From NCBI GenBank assembly GCA_964408825.1, contig CAYPAU010000020.1, positions 1 through 9,293 of the forward strand: 9,293 bases of DNA. Direction: 5' to 3'. The notes below the pieces were generated by a model, which was given only the letters and a program-made list of their open reading frames with translations, made no database searches and was not told where the DNA came from. Shown piece after piece: positions 1 to 6,094 of the stretch; within the stretch, counting starts at the first letter, position 1; each line of letters begins with the position of its first letter. This stretch comes from CAYPAU01 sp964408825. GTDB lineage: Bacteria > Patescibacteriota > Microgenomatia > Levybacterales > UBA12049. The position numbers and the translations under genes are program-made.

Positions 1-294
1 TTCGGAGTAATTCTTAGCAGCAAGAGCAAGAGCCGCATGTACGTTTAGAGAATTAAGTCCATTCTGTGCTCGAAACTGATTAATAAGTTCAGTGAGTTGA
101 ATTGAAAATTCAAAATCAAGACCTTCTACAATTTCTGGCGCTGGTGGGGTGGTTTCTTTTTGGCCATTGAAAACTATTCGATCTTCTTCTCCGCACCCAA
201 TAATTGAGCTGATTACTAAAGCAGATCCTGCAAGAGCTGCTTTTTGAAGCAGTCTTCGGCGAGACAATCTAGCATTTAATAATTCCGGATTCAT
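1..294 (-). CDS. CAP/SCP-domain lipoprotein with Tat-like signal (partial, runs off left edge)
   Basis: Reading the minus strand from the ATG at 294 gives 98 open codons to the window edge, so the C-terminal part is missing. Residues 11-17 read SRRRLLQ, a twin-arginine-like motif, followed by a hydrophobic stretch (about 19-32) and a lipobox IIGC with Cys34, so export and lipid anchoring on the outer face of the membrane are expected. After a Pro/Thr linker, residues 67-98 (ELINQFRAQNGLNSL, then ALALAAKNYSE) match the start of a bacterial CAP (SCP/PR-1-like) domain. The molecular role of these bacterial domains is mostly unknown. The start is well fixed: an in-frame TAA lies 12 nt upstream, inside the -10 box. 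The gene follows argS on the same strand after a 39-bp gap that holds its own promoter. The CAP call rests on the domain's N-terminal part only. Confidence 0.8.
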   Translation of the reverse strand, partial: MNPELLNARLSRRRLLQKAALAGSALVISSIIGCGEEDRIVFNGQKETTPPAPEIVEGLDFEFSIQLTELINQFRAQNGLNSLNVHAALALAAKNYSE

Positions 295-302
295 ATTGCA
301 GG

Positions 303-331
303 TTTATACAATATGCCGAAGGTATAGTCAA
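303..331 (-). promoter_or_regulatory. Sigma-70-type promoter of the CAP lipoprotein gene
   Basis: On the minus strand TTGACT (326-331) and TATAAA (303-308) are separated by exactly 17 bp, each matching 5 of 6 consensus bases. Only 8 nt lie between the -10 box and the ATG, so the message would have a leader of about 0-2 nt. The -35 box begins 2 bp past the argS stop, so the CAP gene can be transcribed independently of argS. Confidence 0.7.
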
Positions 332-333
332 GA

Positions 334-2034
334 CTACATTTTTTCGGGAGCTTCTATGCCGAGGAGATAGAGGCCGGTTTTGAGAATCTGTCCAACCGCG
401 GAAGTTAAATTTAATCTGAAATCTTCATTTTCGCTTCCGATGATCTTGTGTTTTTGGTAAAAATTGTTAAAAGCTTGGGAAAGTTCGAAAAGATAATTGC
501 ACACAAGATTTGGTGCAAAACTTTCTTCTGCCTCTTTAGCAATTTCCGGAAAATGAATCAAAAGTCTGAGAACCAAAAGTTCTTCCTTTTCTAATTTTGA
601 ATTTTGACCTAAACTTTTGACTTTTGACTTTTGACTTTTGACCTTAGCTCGCACGCTTTGCGTGCGAGCATACGCGTACTGAATATAAGGCCCTGAATTG
701 CCCGAAAGATCGATTGACTCTTCAAAGCTGAAGGTGATATCGGATTTTCTAGAAAACTTAAGCATCGAGTACTTTACAGCACCTACGGCAACTTTCTCCA
801 GGGTCTTCTCATCCATTTCCGAAAAATTTTCTTTTAAATGTCTCTTTGCCTCTAACATCAGCCATTCCCCTTCTATAACATCTCCTTTCCTTGATGACAT
901 CTTTCCTTCTTTTAGTTTTACAAAACCGAAATAGTCATGAATAGTTTTTTTCCTAAGTTCGGGTAAGACCTTTCCCATAGCTTCTAATACAACTTTGAAA
1001 TAAGCTTCCTGCTCAGATGCTGTAATTATTATTGACAAATCATATGGAAAGTCTTCGTACTTTAGCTTTGCCAAACCTAAATCTTTTGCTTCGTATGTTC
1101 CATACTCATCGCTTGTCACAAAAACTCTGGTGTGACTTCCTCTGAAAACCACCGCGCCTTCATGTCTTTCAAAAATCCCACCTCCCAGGTGGGATAAGAC
1201 AAGATTTCTTCCCGGCTCCTCAACTTCACTTTCAAAATAATATTTCTTATATTTAGTACCGACTCTTTTATAAATTTCTTCAAAATGTTCAAGACTCCAC
1301 CTTCTCCCTTCCTCCCAAAGTTTATTCAAACTTGGATCAGACTTGCGGTAAATTTTAAGATTAATATCCTCGATCTCTTTTTTTGCCTTCTTATCCTCCT
1401 CGTAAGCTTTTGCTCCCCTCGCATATGCCTCCCCCAAATCTTTCGCTGTTAAATTTTTAATTTTAAATTCTTGTCCTGAGCTTGTCGAATGGATTAAATT
1501 TTTAATTCCCCACAAAGCTTTAGCGACGTGGAGGCCTACATCTCCCTGATAATTTGCTCTCCAAACTTCTCCTCCCGAAAACTCAAGCAAACGAGCAAAA
1601 GATTCCCCAAGAGAAATATTTCGAAGATGTCCAATATGAAATTCCTTAAAAGGATTTGGGTCTGCAAACTCGAGCATTACCCTTTTGTCTTTTAATCTTT
1701 GTCCTTTTCCGTACTGATCTTTCAGACTGTCAATTTTTTCTAAATTTTCAAGAAGATATTTTTCATGAAACCAAAAGTTTATAAACCCCGGGGGTAAAAC
1801 TTCGACTTTCTTAATATAATTGGGCACATTTTTTTGAAGCTGTTTTACAATATGTTCTGCAAGTTCTTGGGGATTTTTGAATTTTTCCCTTAACTTGTGA
1901 AAAGCCGTCAAAGAAATGTTGGTTGAGAAGTCTCCATGAGAAATATCCGATGCAAAATTCACATCTTTTTCCTCAACATTTAAGTCTTTCAAAACGTCCA
2001 GAATTTTCTTCTTTAACTCTTCCCTAATTTCCAT
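334..2034 (-). CDS. argS: Arginyl-tRNA synthetase
   Basis: Class I synthetase that charges tRNA-Arg in the cytoplasm. From the chosen start the protein has 566 residues. An N-terminal Add1-like domain (about 1-95) is followed by the catalytic core with the HIGH motif at 133-136 (after ADPNPFKEF), QGDVGLHVAK near 163-172, KMSSRKG at 378-384, and an anticodon-binding domain containing GPYIQYAYAR and ending in the family-typical APEKM. The frame stays open 18 codons further, to an ATG at 2088, but that extension (with Cys, Pro and Asn-Pro-Thr) is unlike ArgRS, and a TG-extended -10 box lies inside it, so the ATG at 2034 is preferred. Odd points are an in-frame 15-codon insert bracketed by direct repeats (1449-1507), a heptamer array (594-641) giving a Lys/Ser-rich KVKSQKSKVKS segment, and two perfect hairpins. 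None breaks the frame or a catalytic motif. It is divergent from the signalling operon. Confidence 0.97.
   Translation of the reverse strand: MEIREELKKKILDVLKDLNVEEKDVNFASDISHGDFSTNISLTAFHKLREKFKNPQELAEHIVKQLQKNVPNYIKKVEVLPPGFINFWFHEKYLLENLEKIDSLKDQYGKGQRLKDKRVMLEFADPNPFKEFHIGHLRNISLGESFARLLEFSGGEVWRANYQGDVGLHVAKALWGIKNLIHSTSSGQEFKIKNLTAKDLGEAYARGAKAYEEDKKAKKEIEDINLKIYRKSDPSLNKLWEEGRRWSLEHFEEIYKRVGTKYKKYYFESEVEEPGRNLVLSHLGGGIFERHEGAVVFRGSHTRVFVTSDEYGTYEAKDLGLAKLKYEDFPYDLSIIITASEQEAYFKVVLEAMGKVLPELRKKTIHDYFGFVKLKEGKMSSRKGDVIEGEWLMLEAKRHLKENFSEMDEKTLEKVAVGAVKYSMLKFSRKSDITFSFEESIDLSGNSGPYIQYAYARTQSVRAKVKSQKSKVKSLGQNSKLEKEELLVLRLLIHFPEIAKEAEESFAPNLVCNYLFELSQAFNNFYQKHKIIGSENEDFRLNLTSAVGQILKTGLYLLGIEAPEKM
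594..641. repeat. Tandem heptamer array inside argS
   Basis: The plus strand shows two ATTTTGA units (594-607), a 6-nt interruption, then four perfect CTTTTGA units (614-641). On the coding strand these give the KVKSQKSKVKS and QNSKL segments of the anticodon-binding domain, between the conserved YAYAR helix and the EELLVLRLLIHFPE helix. This loop varies in length in the family, so a net insertion is likely but not certain. The array lies 5 nt from a perfect hairpin. Confidence 0.8.
647..669. repeat. Perfect 10-bp inverted repeat (hairpin) in argS
   Basis: The arms GCTCGCACGC (647-656) and GCGTGCGAGC (660-669) are exact reverse complements around a TTT loop. The stem is GC-rich in an AT-rich region. 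It encodes the ARTQSVRA stretch next to a conserved YAYAR motif. It is not a terminator, because it lies inside the gene and has no adjoining T-run in the transcription direction. Confidence 0.8.
1176..1194. repeat. Perfect 8-bp inverted repeat in argS
   Basis: TCCCACCT (1176-1183) and AGGTGGGA (1187-1194) flank a CCC loop. It encodes the SHLGGGIF segment of the catalytic domain. It may be chance or a fixed repeat remnant; no role is visible. Confidence 0.6.
1449..1507. repeat. In-frame 45-bp insert bracketed by 14-bp direct repeats in argS
   Basis: TTAAATTTTTAATT occurs perfectly at 1449-1462 and 1494-1507, exactly 45 bp apart. Between the copies lies a 31-bp segment holding CTTGTC twice at 11-bp spacing (1470-1475 and 1481-1486) within a TTCGACAAGCTCAGGAC-type sequence (coding-strand sense). 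In the protein, IKNL appears twice, with IHSTSSGQEFK between. Removing one repeat plus the segment leaves WGIKNLTAKDLGEAYARG, which reads like an ordinary ArgRS junction. This looks like a 15-codon insertion with target duplication or a replication-slippage product. Confidence 0.8.
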
Positions 2035-2044
2035 AATTAACTTT

Positions 2045-2053
2045 ATTCTATCA
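2045..2053 (-). promoter_or_regulatory. TG-extended -10 box of argS
   Basis: On the minus strand TGA-TAGAAT (2053-2045) matches the TGN-TATAAT extended -10 form. There is no good -35 box at 16-18 bp, as is usual for extended -10 promoters. Only 10 nt separate it from the ATG at 2034, predicting a leader of about 4 nt. It supports choosing the 2034 start over 2088. Confidence 0.5.
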
Positions 2054-2071
2054 CAAGCAAATGCCGTGGGG

Positions 2072-2100
2072 TTGACAGAATGAGTCATTATTGATAGCGT
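2072..2100 (+). promoter_or_regulatory. Promoter of the receiver/kinase operon
   Basis: A perfect TTGACA (2072-2077) is followed after 17 bp by TAGCGT (2095-2100), a weak -10 box preceded by TG at 2092-2093, giving an extended -10. Transcription should begin near 2107, leaving a leader of about 27 nt. It sits back to back with the argS promoter in the 99-bp divergent region. Confidence 0.5.
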
Positions 2101-2134
2101 AGTTATTAGCTAGTTAATTGTTAGCAGTTAGTCA
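2100..2134. repeat. Degenerate heptamer repeat in the receiver-gene leader
   Basis: Five consecutive 7-nt units can be laid out: TAGTTAT, TAGCTAG, TTAATTG, TTAGCAG, TTAGTCA. The best pair shares TTAG. The last unit enters the receiver gene's ATG. There is no Shine-Dalgarno sequence here, so the leader of this operon is essentially this repeat. Confidence 0.5.
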
Positions 2135-2517
2135 TGAAAATTTTTATTCTCGATGACGATGAGGCCTTATCCTCAATAATCTCAAAAGCCCTCGAAAAAG
2201 AAGGTTTTACAACGCTTCTCTCAACAACAGGAAGAGACGGACTAAATAAAATAAAATCTGAATTACCCGATCTTGTTCTCCTTGATCAAGTTCTTCCCGA
2301 TATGTCGGGCAATGACGTCCTAAAGGCACTTAAAGTTGATGAGCAAACCAAAAATATCCCTGTTATGGTACTCTCAAACTTTAGCCAGGAAGACTTGGTG
2401 AATCAAGCTATAAACGAAGGGGCAACTGACTACATTTTTAAATACCAAGTCGAGGTTTCGGACATTGTAGGTAAGGTAAGAGAGGCACTGAAACCAAAAG
2501 AATCGCAGACTCTCTAA
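2134..2517 (+). CDS. Stand-alone response regulator receiver protein (CheY-like)
   Basis: A 127-residue single receiver domain with no output domain. The acidic cluster is D7-D8-D9, the phosphoacceptor is D51 in LVLLDQVLPDMSG, the switch Ser is S81 in VMVLSN, and the conserved Lys is K103 in DYIFKYQ, so all catalytic positions are present. It should take phosphate from a histidine kinase, most simply the kinase three genes downstream, and act through protein contact rather than by binding DNA. An in-frame TAG lies four codons upstream, and the ATG is followed at once by the typical hydrophobic first strand, so the start is secure. It is first gene of a four-gene operon; the next gene begins 1 nt after its stop. 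The target of the phosphorylated form is unknown. Confidence 0.95.
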   Translation: MKIFILDDDEALSSIISKALEKEGFTTLLSTTGRDGLNKIKSELPDLVLLDQVLPDMSGNDVLKALKVDEQTKNIPVMVLSNFSQEDLVNQAINEGATDYIFKYQVEVSDIVGKVREALKPKESQTL

Positions 2518-2518
2518 A

Positions 2519-2818
2519 ATGGAACAAAAAAATAAAGCCTACAGAGACCTTTTAACCAACGTACTAAAAAAGCAAGTGATACTTCTAGGACCGGAAATAA
2601 CTCTCTTAAAGGCAAGGAATATTAAGGATCTCAAGATAGATGACGACTTCAATGTACTTAACATATCTAACCCACCTTCGGAGACAGCGCGAGAATTGAT
2701 AAATCAATTTCTGGAGTTATCGGGATTTATTCTAGAAAAAACTATGGAGTCTGCCTTGGCAGAATATCCTCAGCTTGCGCTCTTACAAAAAGACGTTGAA
2801 ACTCAAAAAAGATCATGA
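2519..2818 (+). CDS. Small unrecognised protein in a two-component operon
   Basis: A 99-residue soluble protein with no signal or membrane segment. Visible features are a charged N-terminal helix (about 3-18, MEQKNKAYRDLLTNVLKK), a VILLGPEITLLKAR segment (20-33), an acidic turn with a short strand (IDDDFNVLNI, 40-49), and a long helix (about 53-85, ETARELINQFLELSGFILEKTME). I do not recognise the family with confidence. It begins 1 nt after the receiver stop, and its TGA overlaps the next gene's ATG (ATGA), so it is translationally coupled on both sides. That placement suggests an adaptor or regulator of the receiver/kinase pair. It has no obvious conserved His for a phosphotransfer domain (I see no His at all), which argues against an Hpt role. 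Confidence 0.75.
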   Translation: MEQKNKAYRDLLTNVLKKQVILLGPEITLLKARNIKDLKIDDDFNVLNISNPPSETARELINQFLELSGFILEKTMESALAEYPQLALLQKDVETQKRS

Positions 2819-3141
2819 CATTTTTAGGATTCTCATTAATTGTCCAAGCAGGCGCTTTTATATCGGCTTTCGCGGCAGTTTCGGCCGGAATATTAATGGT
2901 AAAGGTAACTCAAAAATTCGGAACAGGGATCCTTGCCTCCGGTTTTAAAACTATCTCGATTGGAGTTTTTTTTATTGCTGCCGGAATTATCTTTGATTCA
3001 ATTCAGGTTTATTTTAATTTCGATTCCAATCTAAATATAGTTCTAATCGGTCTTAAAGAGTTGTTGTTTATCATCGGAGCTTATACAATTGTTATCGGAA
3101 GTAAAAATATGGCAGACAAATTGGAAACTCTTACGAAATAA
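2815..3141 (+). CDS. Three-helix membrane protein, possible sensor partner of the kinase
   Basis: A 108-residue protein with three predicted membrane helices at about 8-29, 38-60 and 74-95, joined by short loops, and a short charged tail (KNMADKLETLTK). No Cys, His-rich or metal-binding pattern is visible, and I do not recognise a named family. It overlaps the preceding gene by 4 nt and ends 1 nt before the kinase start. The kinase has only one membrane helix and almost no extracellular part, so this protein could supply the missing sensing module or a membrane platform. That is inference from position. Alternative: an unrelated small membrane protein carried in the operon. Confidence 0.75.
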   Translation: MTFLGFSLIVQAGAFISAFAAVSAGILMVKVTQKFGTGILASGFKTISIGVFFIAAGIIFDSIQVYFNFDSNLNIVLIGLKELLFIIGAYTIVIGSKNMADKLETLTK

Positions 3142-3142
3142 C

Positions 3143-4009
3143 ATGAATCCTCCTGCAATTATTTCCATTGCTGCAACAATTTTCTTTGGCATTGTGGCAG
3201 TTGCAATCTCAGTATATTACGACCGCAGAAACAAAACTCTTGCAAAAAAAGAAGATGTTACAAAATATATTGCAACTGAAGAAGAATTCGTACATATGAT
3301 GGTTCATGAGCTTAGAGCACCGCTTACAAGCATAAAAGACTCATCGGAACTACTATTGGCAGTCGGAGGCACATCTTTAAAGGATGAGGAAAAAGAGCAA
3401 TTTCTAAGAATGATCAATAGACAGGCAAAAGATTTACTTATGCAAATATCAACAGTACTTGATGTGGCCAAATTTGAATCTGGAAATTTCCAGTTAGATA
3501 AAAAAAACGAGCACATTGAAGACCTTATTCATGAAAGAATCAAAATATTTGAGCCTCAGGCCGAAAAGAAAAATATAACGATAACATCTCATACTCAGAG
3601 GCCCATTCCACAGCTTTATATCGATTGCCTGAGAATAGATCAGGTTATCAATAATCTTCTTTCAAACAGCATCAAATTCACCCCTCCTGGGGGGAAAATC
3701 TCAATAGAGGTAAAAGTAGCCGGCAAAAATGTGGAAGTTTCTGTCTCTGATACGGGCGTTGGGATTGCAAAAGACCTTCAGGATAAGATCTTCTCAAAAT
3801 TTTATCAGGTCGAAAATAAAGGAACCCAAAAAATTGATGGCTCAGGCCTTGGCTTATATATTACAAAAAAGATAATTGAGGCTCATAATGGATCAATTTC
3901 GGTAGAATCTGAGGAGGGAAAAGGAACAACCATGAGATTTATTCTTCCCGTAAGTGACCAAAAAGAGGAGGGTAAACCTCAGTCTGCCCAATATACTGTG
4001 CCCAATTAA
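3143..4009 (+). CDS. Membrane-anchored sensor histidine kinase
   Basis: The protein has 288 residues from the ATG at 3143. One N-terminal membrane helix (about 5-26) is followed by a short charged linker with no PAS, HAMP or periplasmic domain, then the HisKA dimerisation domain with phosphoacceptor H55 in MMVHELRAPLTSIKD, then the HATPase_c domain: N box around N171-N175 (INNLLSNSIKFTPPGG), G1 DTGVGI 203-208, FSKFYQ F box 217-222, G2 GSGLGL 233-238 and a G3-like EEGKGT near 257-262. It should autophosphorylate and pass phosphate to the operon's receiver. The frame is open to an earlier ATG at 3089, but that would overlap the membrane-protein gene by 53 nt and add a polar tail before the helix, so 3143, 1 nt after the preceding stop, is preferred. 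Its stop overlaps the convergent comEC-domain gene by 4 bp. Confidence 0.95.
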   Translation: MNPPAIISIAATIFFGIVAVAISVYYDRRNKTLAKKEDVTKYIATEEEFVHMMVHELRAPLTSIKDSSELLLAVGGTSLKDEEKEQFLRMINRQAKDLLMQISTVLDVAKFESGNFQLDKKNEHIEDLIHERIKIFEPQAEKKNITITSHTQRPIPQLYIDCLRIDQVINNLLSNSIKFTPPGGKISIEVKVAGKNVEVSVSDTGVGIAKDLQDKIFSKFYQVENKGTQKIDGSGLGLYITKKIIEAHNGSISVESEEGKGTTMRFILPVSDQKEEGKPQSAQYTVPN

Positions 4010-4875
4010 TCAACCCTTGCCCAAGTCTTTCCGTCCGAAACTATTTCTATTTCCCCATCTTTGTCTGTTCTTAGAATGGGGATGTTAAACTTTTTAAGCA
4101 AATCTAATGTATAGGAAGCCGGATGGCCATATTTATTATTCTTGCCAACAGATATTACAGAAAGCCCTGGGTTTGAAATACTCAGAATTTCCTCCGATAT
4201 ACCTGTTTTTGAACCATGGTGGGGCACCTCCAGAACATCAATATTTTTTGCATCTGCCGATAATGCTTGAGTCAGTCCCCCACTTTGGCTATCTCCTGTT
4301 GTAAGAACTTGAAAGTTCCCGTATGAAACAAGAATAATAAGTGAGGCAAACTCCCCGCTTTCGCCTATTTGCCCTTGACTACTTGTTCTTTGAATAAAAT
4401 CTTTGGATGGCCCTAAGACTGTCAGAGTAACTTTATCTTTTATCTTAAATTTATCGCCTGCGTAAACATAATTAGTCTTTATATTTGCCTTTTTCGCCGA
4501 ATCTTTAAAATTTTTAAAGCTCTCCGACCGATTCTCAAGTTTCTCGGTGGCAAAATATGAAACTCTATATTTCTTGAAAATATAATTAAAGCCGTAAAAA
4601 TGATCTAAATGGGGATGTGTAAGCATTGCTAAATCTATTTTTCGATCCCAAAAAGGAATATTACCTTCAATACAATTTATTATCTTCTCATCGGGCCCTG
4701 CATCAATAACAATATTTTTCCCAGAAGGTGTCCTGATAAATATCCCATCGCCTTGACCTACGTCACAAAAGACCAGGTGGAGCCTACCATCATGAAATTT
4801 TACATATTCGAAGGAAAAGATTGCACCAAGGGATGAGATAAGTAAAATTGAGATAAGCGTGACTTTTCTATTCAT
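4006..4875 (-). CDS. comEC: ComEC metallo-beta-lactamase-like domain protein (separate ORF)
   Basis: A 289-residue protein: one membrane helix (about 5-22), then the MBL-fold domain typical of the ComEC C terminus. Motifs are LHLVFCDVGQGDGIFI (D38-D43), the metal-binding LTHPHLDH (H87, H89, D91, H92), TTGD (D195), VPHHGSKTG (218-225) and YGHP (H251). In full-length ComEC this domain is proposed to degrade the non-transforming DNA strand during uptake. The ATG at 4875 overlaps the stop of the membrane-channel ORF by 8 nt. The frame is open 5 codons further to a TTG at 4890, which is less likely. In most bacteria this domain is fused to the channel; here it is a second ORF. Deleting one A from the run at the junction would join them, so a sequencing or assembly indel is an alternative to a true split. 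Confidence 0.9.
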   Translation of the reverse strand: MNRKVTLISILLISSLGAIFSFEYVKFHDGRLHLVFCDVGQGDGIFIRTPSGKNIVIDAGPDEKIINCIEGNIPFWDRKIDLAMLTHPHLDHFYGFNYIFKKYRVSYFATEKLENRSESFKNFKDSAKKANIKTNYVYAGDKFKIKDKVTLTVLGPSKDFIQRTSSQGQIGESGEFASLIILVSYGNFQVLTTGDSQSGGLTQALSADAKNIDVLEVPHHGSKTGISEEILSISNPGLSVISVGKNNKYGHPASYTLDLLKKFNIPILRTDKDGEIEIVSDGKTWARVD

Positions 4876-6091
4876 TTTTGGAGACAGCAAAGGCCCAAAA
4901 TAGGGAAACGAGAAGAAGATAGTATCCGACTATAAAAGGCCATGAAAAAACCCCAATATTAAATGCTCCCGAAAAACTGGAGAAAAGATTGACAATAAAT
5001 TCAAAATAAAAAAGCAGCGGAATGCTCAAGTAGATTATTAATCTACCAACTGGTTCAAGAATCAAAGAGAAAATAAAACCCAGTCCTCCTATTGCCATGA
5101 CTATGGGGATTGTCCATAATACGAGAGCATTTATAGCTATGGAAAATACAGAATAAATTCCGAAATTGGAAAGAAGTACAGGCATGCTCGCAAGCTGAGC
5201 TGCTATTGTCGTAGAAACATCTTCTCCGACTATTATTGTCTTTAAAAATTTCTTAAGAAAGTTTATCCGGTAAATAATAGGCCTTATGTATATTAGACCG
5301 GCAGTCGATAGAAAAGAAAGCTGAAAACCTATATCCCAAATTACATACGGAGAAAAAAGTATCATAATGTAAGCCGCAACTATAAGAGAGTAAGATGCTA
5401 ATCTTTGTCTTCCAAAAATTTGAGCCGTAAGTGTTATTATTCCCATAATAGAGGCTCTTATAATTGACGGCTCAAGTCCCGCAAGAAAAGCATAAACTAT
5501 AATTCCCAATATTGTAAAAATAATTGCCTTCTGTCTTTTAAGAAACAAAAGGAAAACCGAACTTAGGAAGGAACCTACCACTACAACATTCATTCCGGAG
5601 GCAGCTATTATATGCATGAGTCCCAAAACTTTAAGGCTTTGGGAGAGACCGCTTGAAAGAGGCGATTTAATTCCGAAAACTATCCCCAACAAAAGTGCAG
5701 AGTAGTTGGAAGGAAGGGATCTCTCAAAAACCGAAATTATAGATTGGCGGATGCCAAAAAGAAGTGCTAAATTATCTTTTTTAGCTTCAATTTTGGGGTA
5801 ATACAATGAAAAAAAACTCTTATTTTTATTTAGCAAACTAATTCTTACTTTGCCAGAAACGCTCAGTAAATCTCCGTAACTATAACCCGTACTTAGAGGG
5901 ACATAAACATTAATTCTGTTTCCTTTATAGAAAAGTTGGAATGTTTTATTTCCTTTCCTTATTTGAGGCTCGGAGGTAAGACGCGAGGAAAATGAAATAT
6001 TTTGGCCATCTTTAAGCTCGACTTTATCTAGAGTCTGAAATCTTATCCCAAGAATAACAATAAGGAGAACAATTATAAGATATCTAATCAC
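4868..6091 (-). CDS. comEC: ComEC/Rec2-type DNA uptake channel, membrane part
   Basis: A 407-residue polytopic membrane protein. After a first membrane helix (about 2-17) comes a short OB-like region (about 28-105, with FQLFYKGNRINVYVPL and SYGDLLSVSGKV), then the competence domain beginning near 125 with LLGIVFGIKSPLS and the family signature LGLMHIIAASGMNV (H160, S165, G166), followed by many hydrophobic helices to the C terminus. It should form the inner-membrane channel through which single-stranded DNA enters. It starts with GTG at 6091, 3 nt after the comEA stop, with no visible Shine-Dalgarno, so coupling to comEA is likely. It lacks the C-terminal MBL domain, which follows as an overlapping ORF in another frame. 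Together the two parts total 696 residues, a normal ComEC size. Confidence 0.93.
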   Translation of the reverse strand: MIRYLIIVLLIVILGIRFQTLDKVELKDGQNISFSSRLTSEPQIRKGNKTFQLFYKGNRINVYVPLSTGYSYGDLLSVSGKVRISLLNKNKSFFSLYYPKIEAKKDNLALLFGIRQSIISVFERSLPSNYSALLLGIVFGIKSPLSSGLSQSLKVLGLMHIIAASGMNVVVVGSFLSSVFLLFLKRQKAIIFTILGIIVYAFLAGLEPSIIRASIMGIITLTAQIFGRQRLASYSLIVAAYIMILFSPYVIWDIGFQLSFLSTAGLIYIRPIIYRINFLKKFLKTIIVGEDVSTTIAAQLASMPVLLSNFGIYSVFSIAINALVLWTIPIVMAIGGLGFIFSLILEPVGRLIIYLSIPLLFYFEFIVNLFSSFSGAFNIGVFSWPFIVGYYLLLVSLFWAFAVSKNE

Positions 6092-6094
6092 TAT

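Noticed and set aside
594..641. Heptamer arrays as a CRISPR array
   Set aside because: The units are 7 bp with no spacers and lie in coding sequence; no cas gene is present.
698..934. Open frames on the strand opposite argS, the kinase, comEA and leuS (for example 698-934, 3304-3516, 6135-6347, 8233-8502, 8918-9247)
   Set aside because: They lie wholly within well-recognised genes, show no domain character and have no promoter or start context of their own.
1176..1194. Hairpin in argS as a transcription terminator
   Set aside because: It is inside an intact essential gene with conserved protein sequence on both sides; treated only as an inverted repeat.
2035..2088. An 18-codon N-terminal extension of argS to an ATG at 2088
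   Set aside because: It has no ArgRS character and contains the likely -10 box; the ATG at 2034 starts a typical MEIREELKKKI N terminus.
3089..3142. Earlier ATG for the histidine kinase
   Set aside because: It would overlap the three-helix protein gene by 53 nt and add a polar tail before the membrane helix; 3143 sits 1 nt after the previous stop.
3678..3698. C- and G-rich palindrome-like stretch in the kinase gene
   Set aside because: It encodes the conserved KFTPPGGKI segment following the N box, so codon constraint explains it.
3960..4010. Possible terminator at the end of the kinase gene
   Set aside because: Only a 4-bp GAGG/CCTC stem with no T-run is present; too weak to call.
4876..4890. 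TTG start of the comEC MBL-domain ORF at 4890
   Set aside because: It adds only five residues, uses a rare start codon and lies deeper in the upstream ORF; the ATG at 4875 gives neat stop-start coupling.
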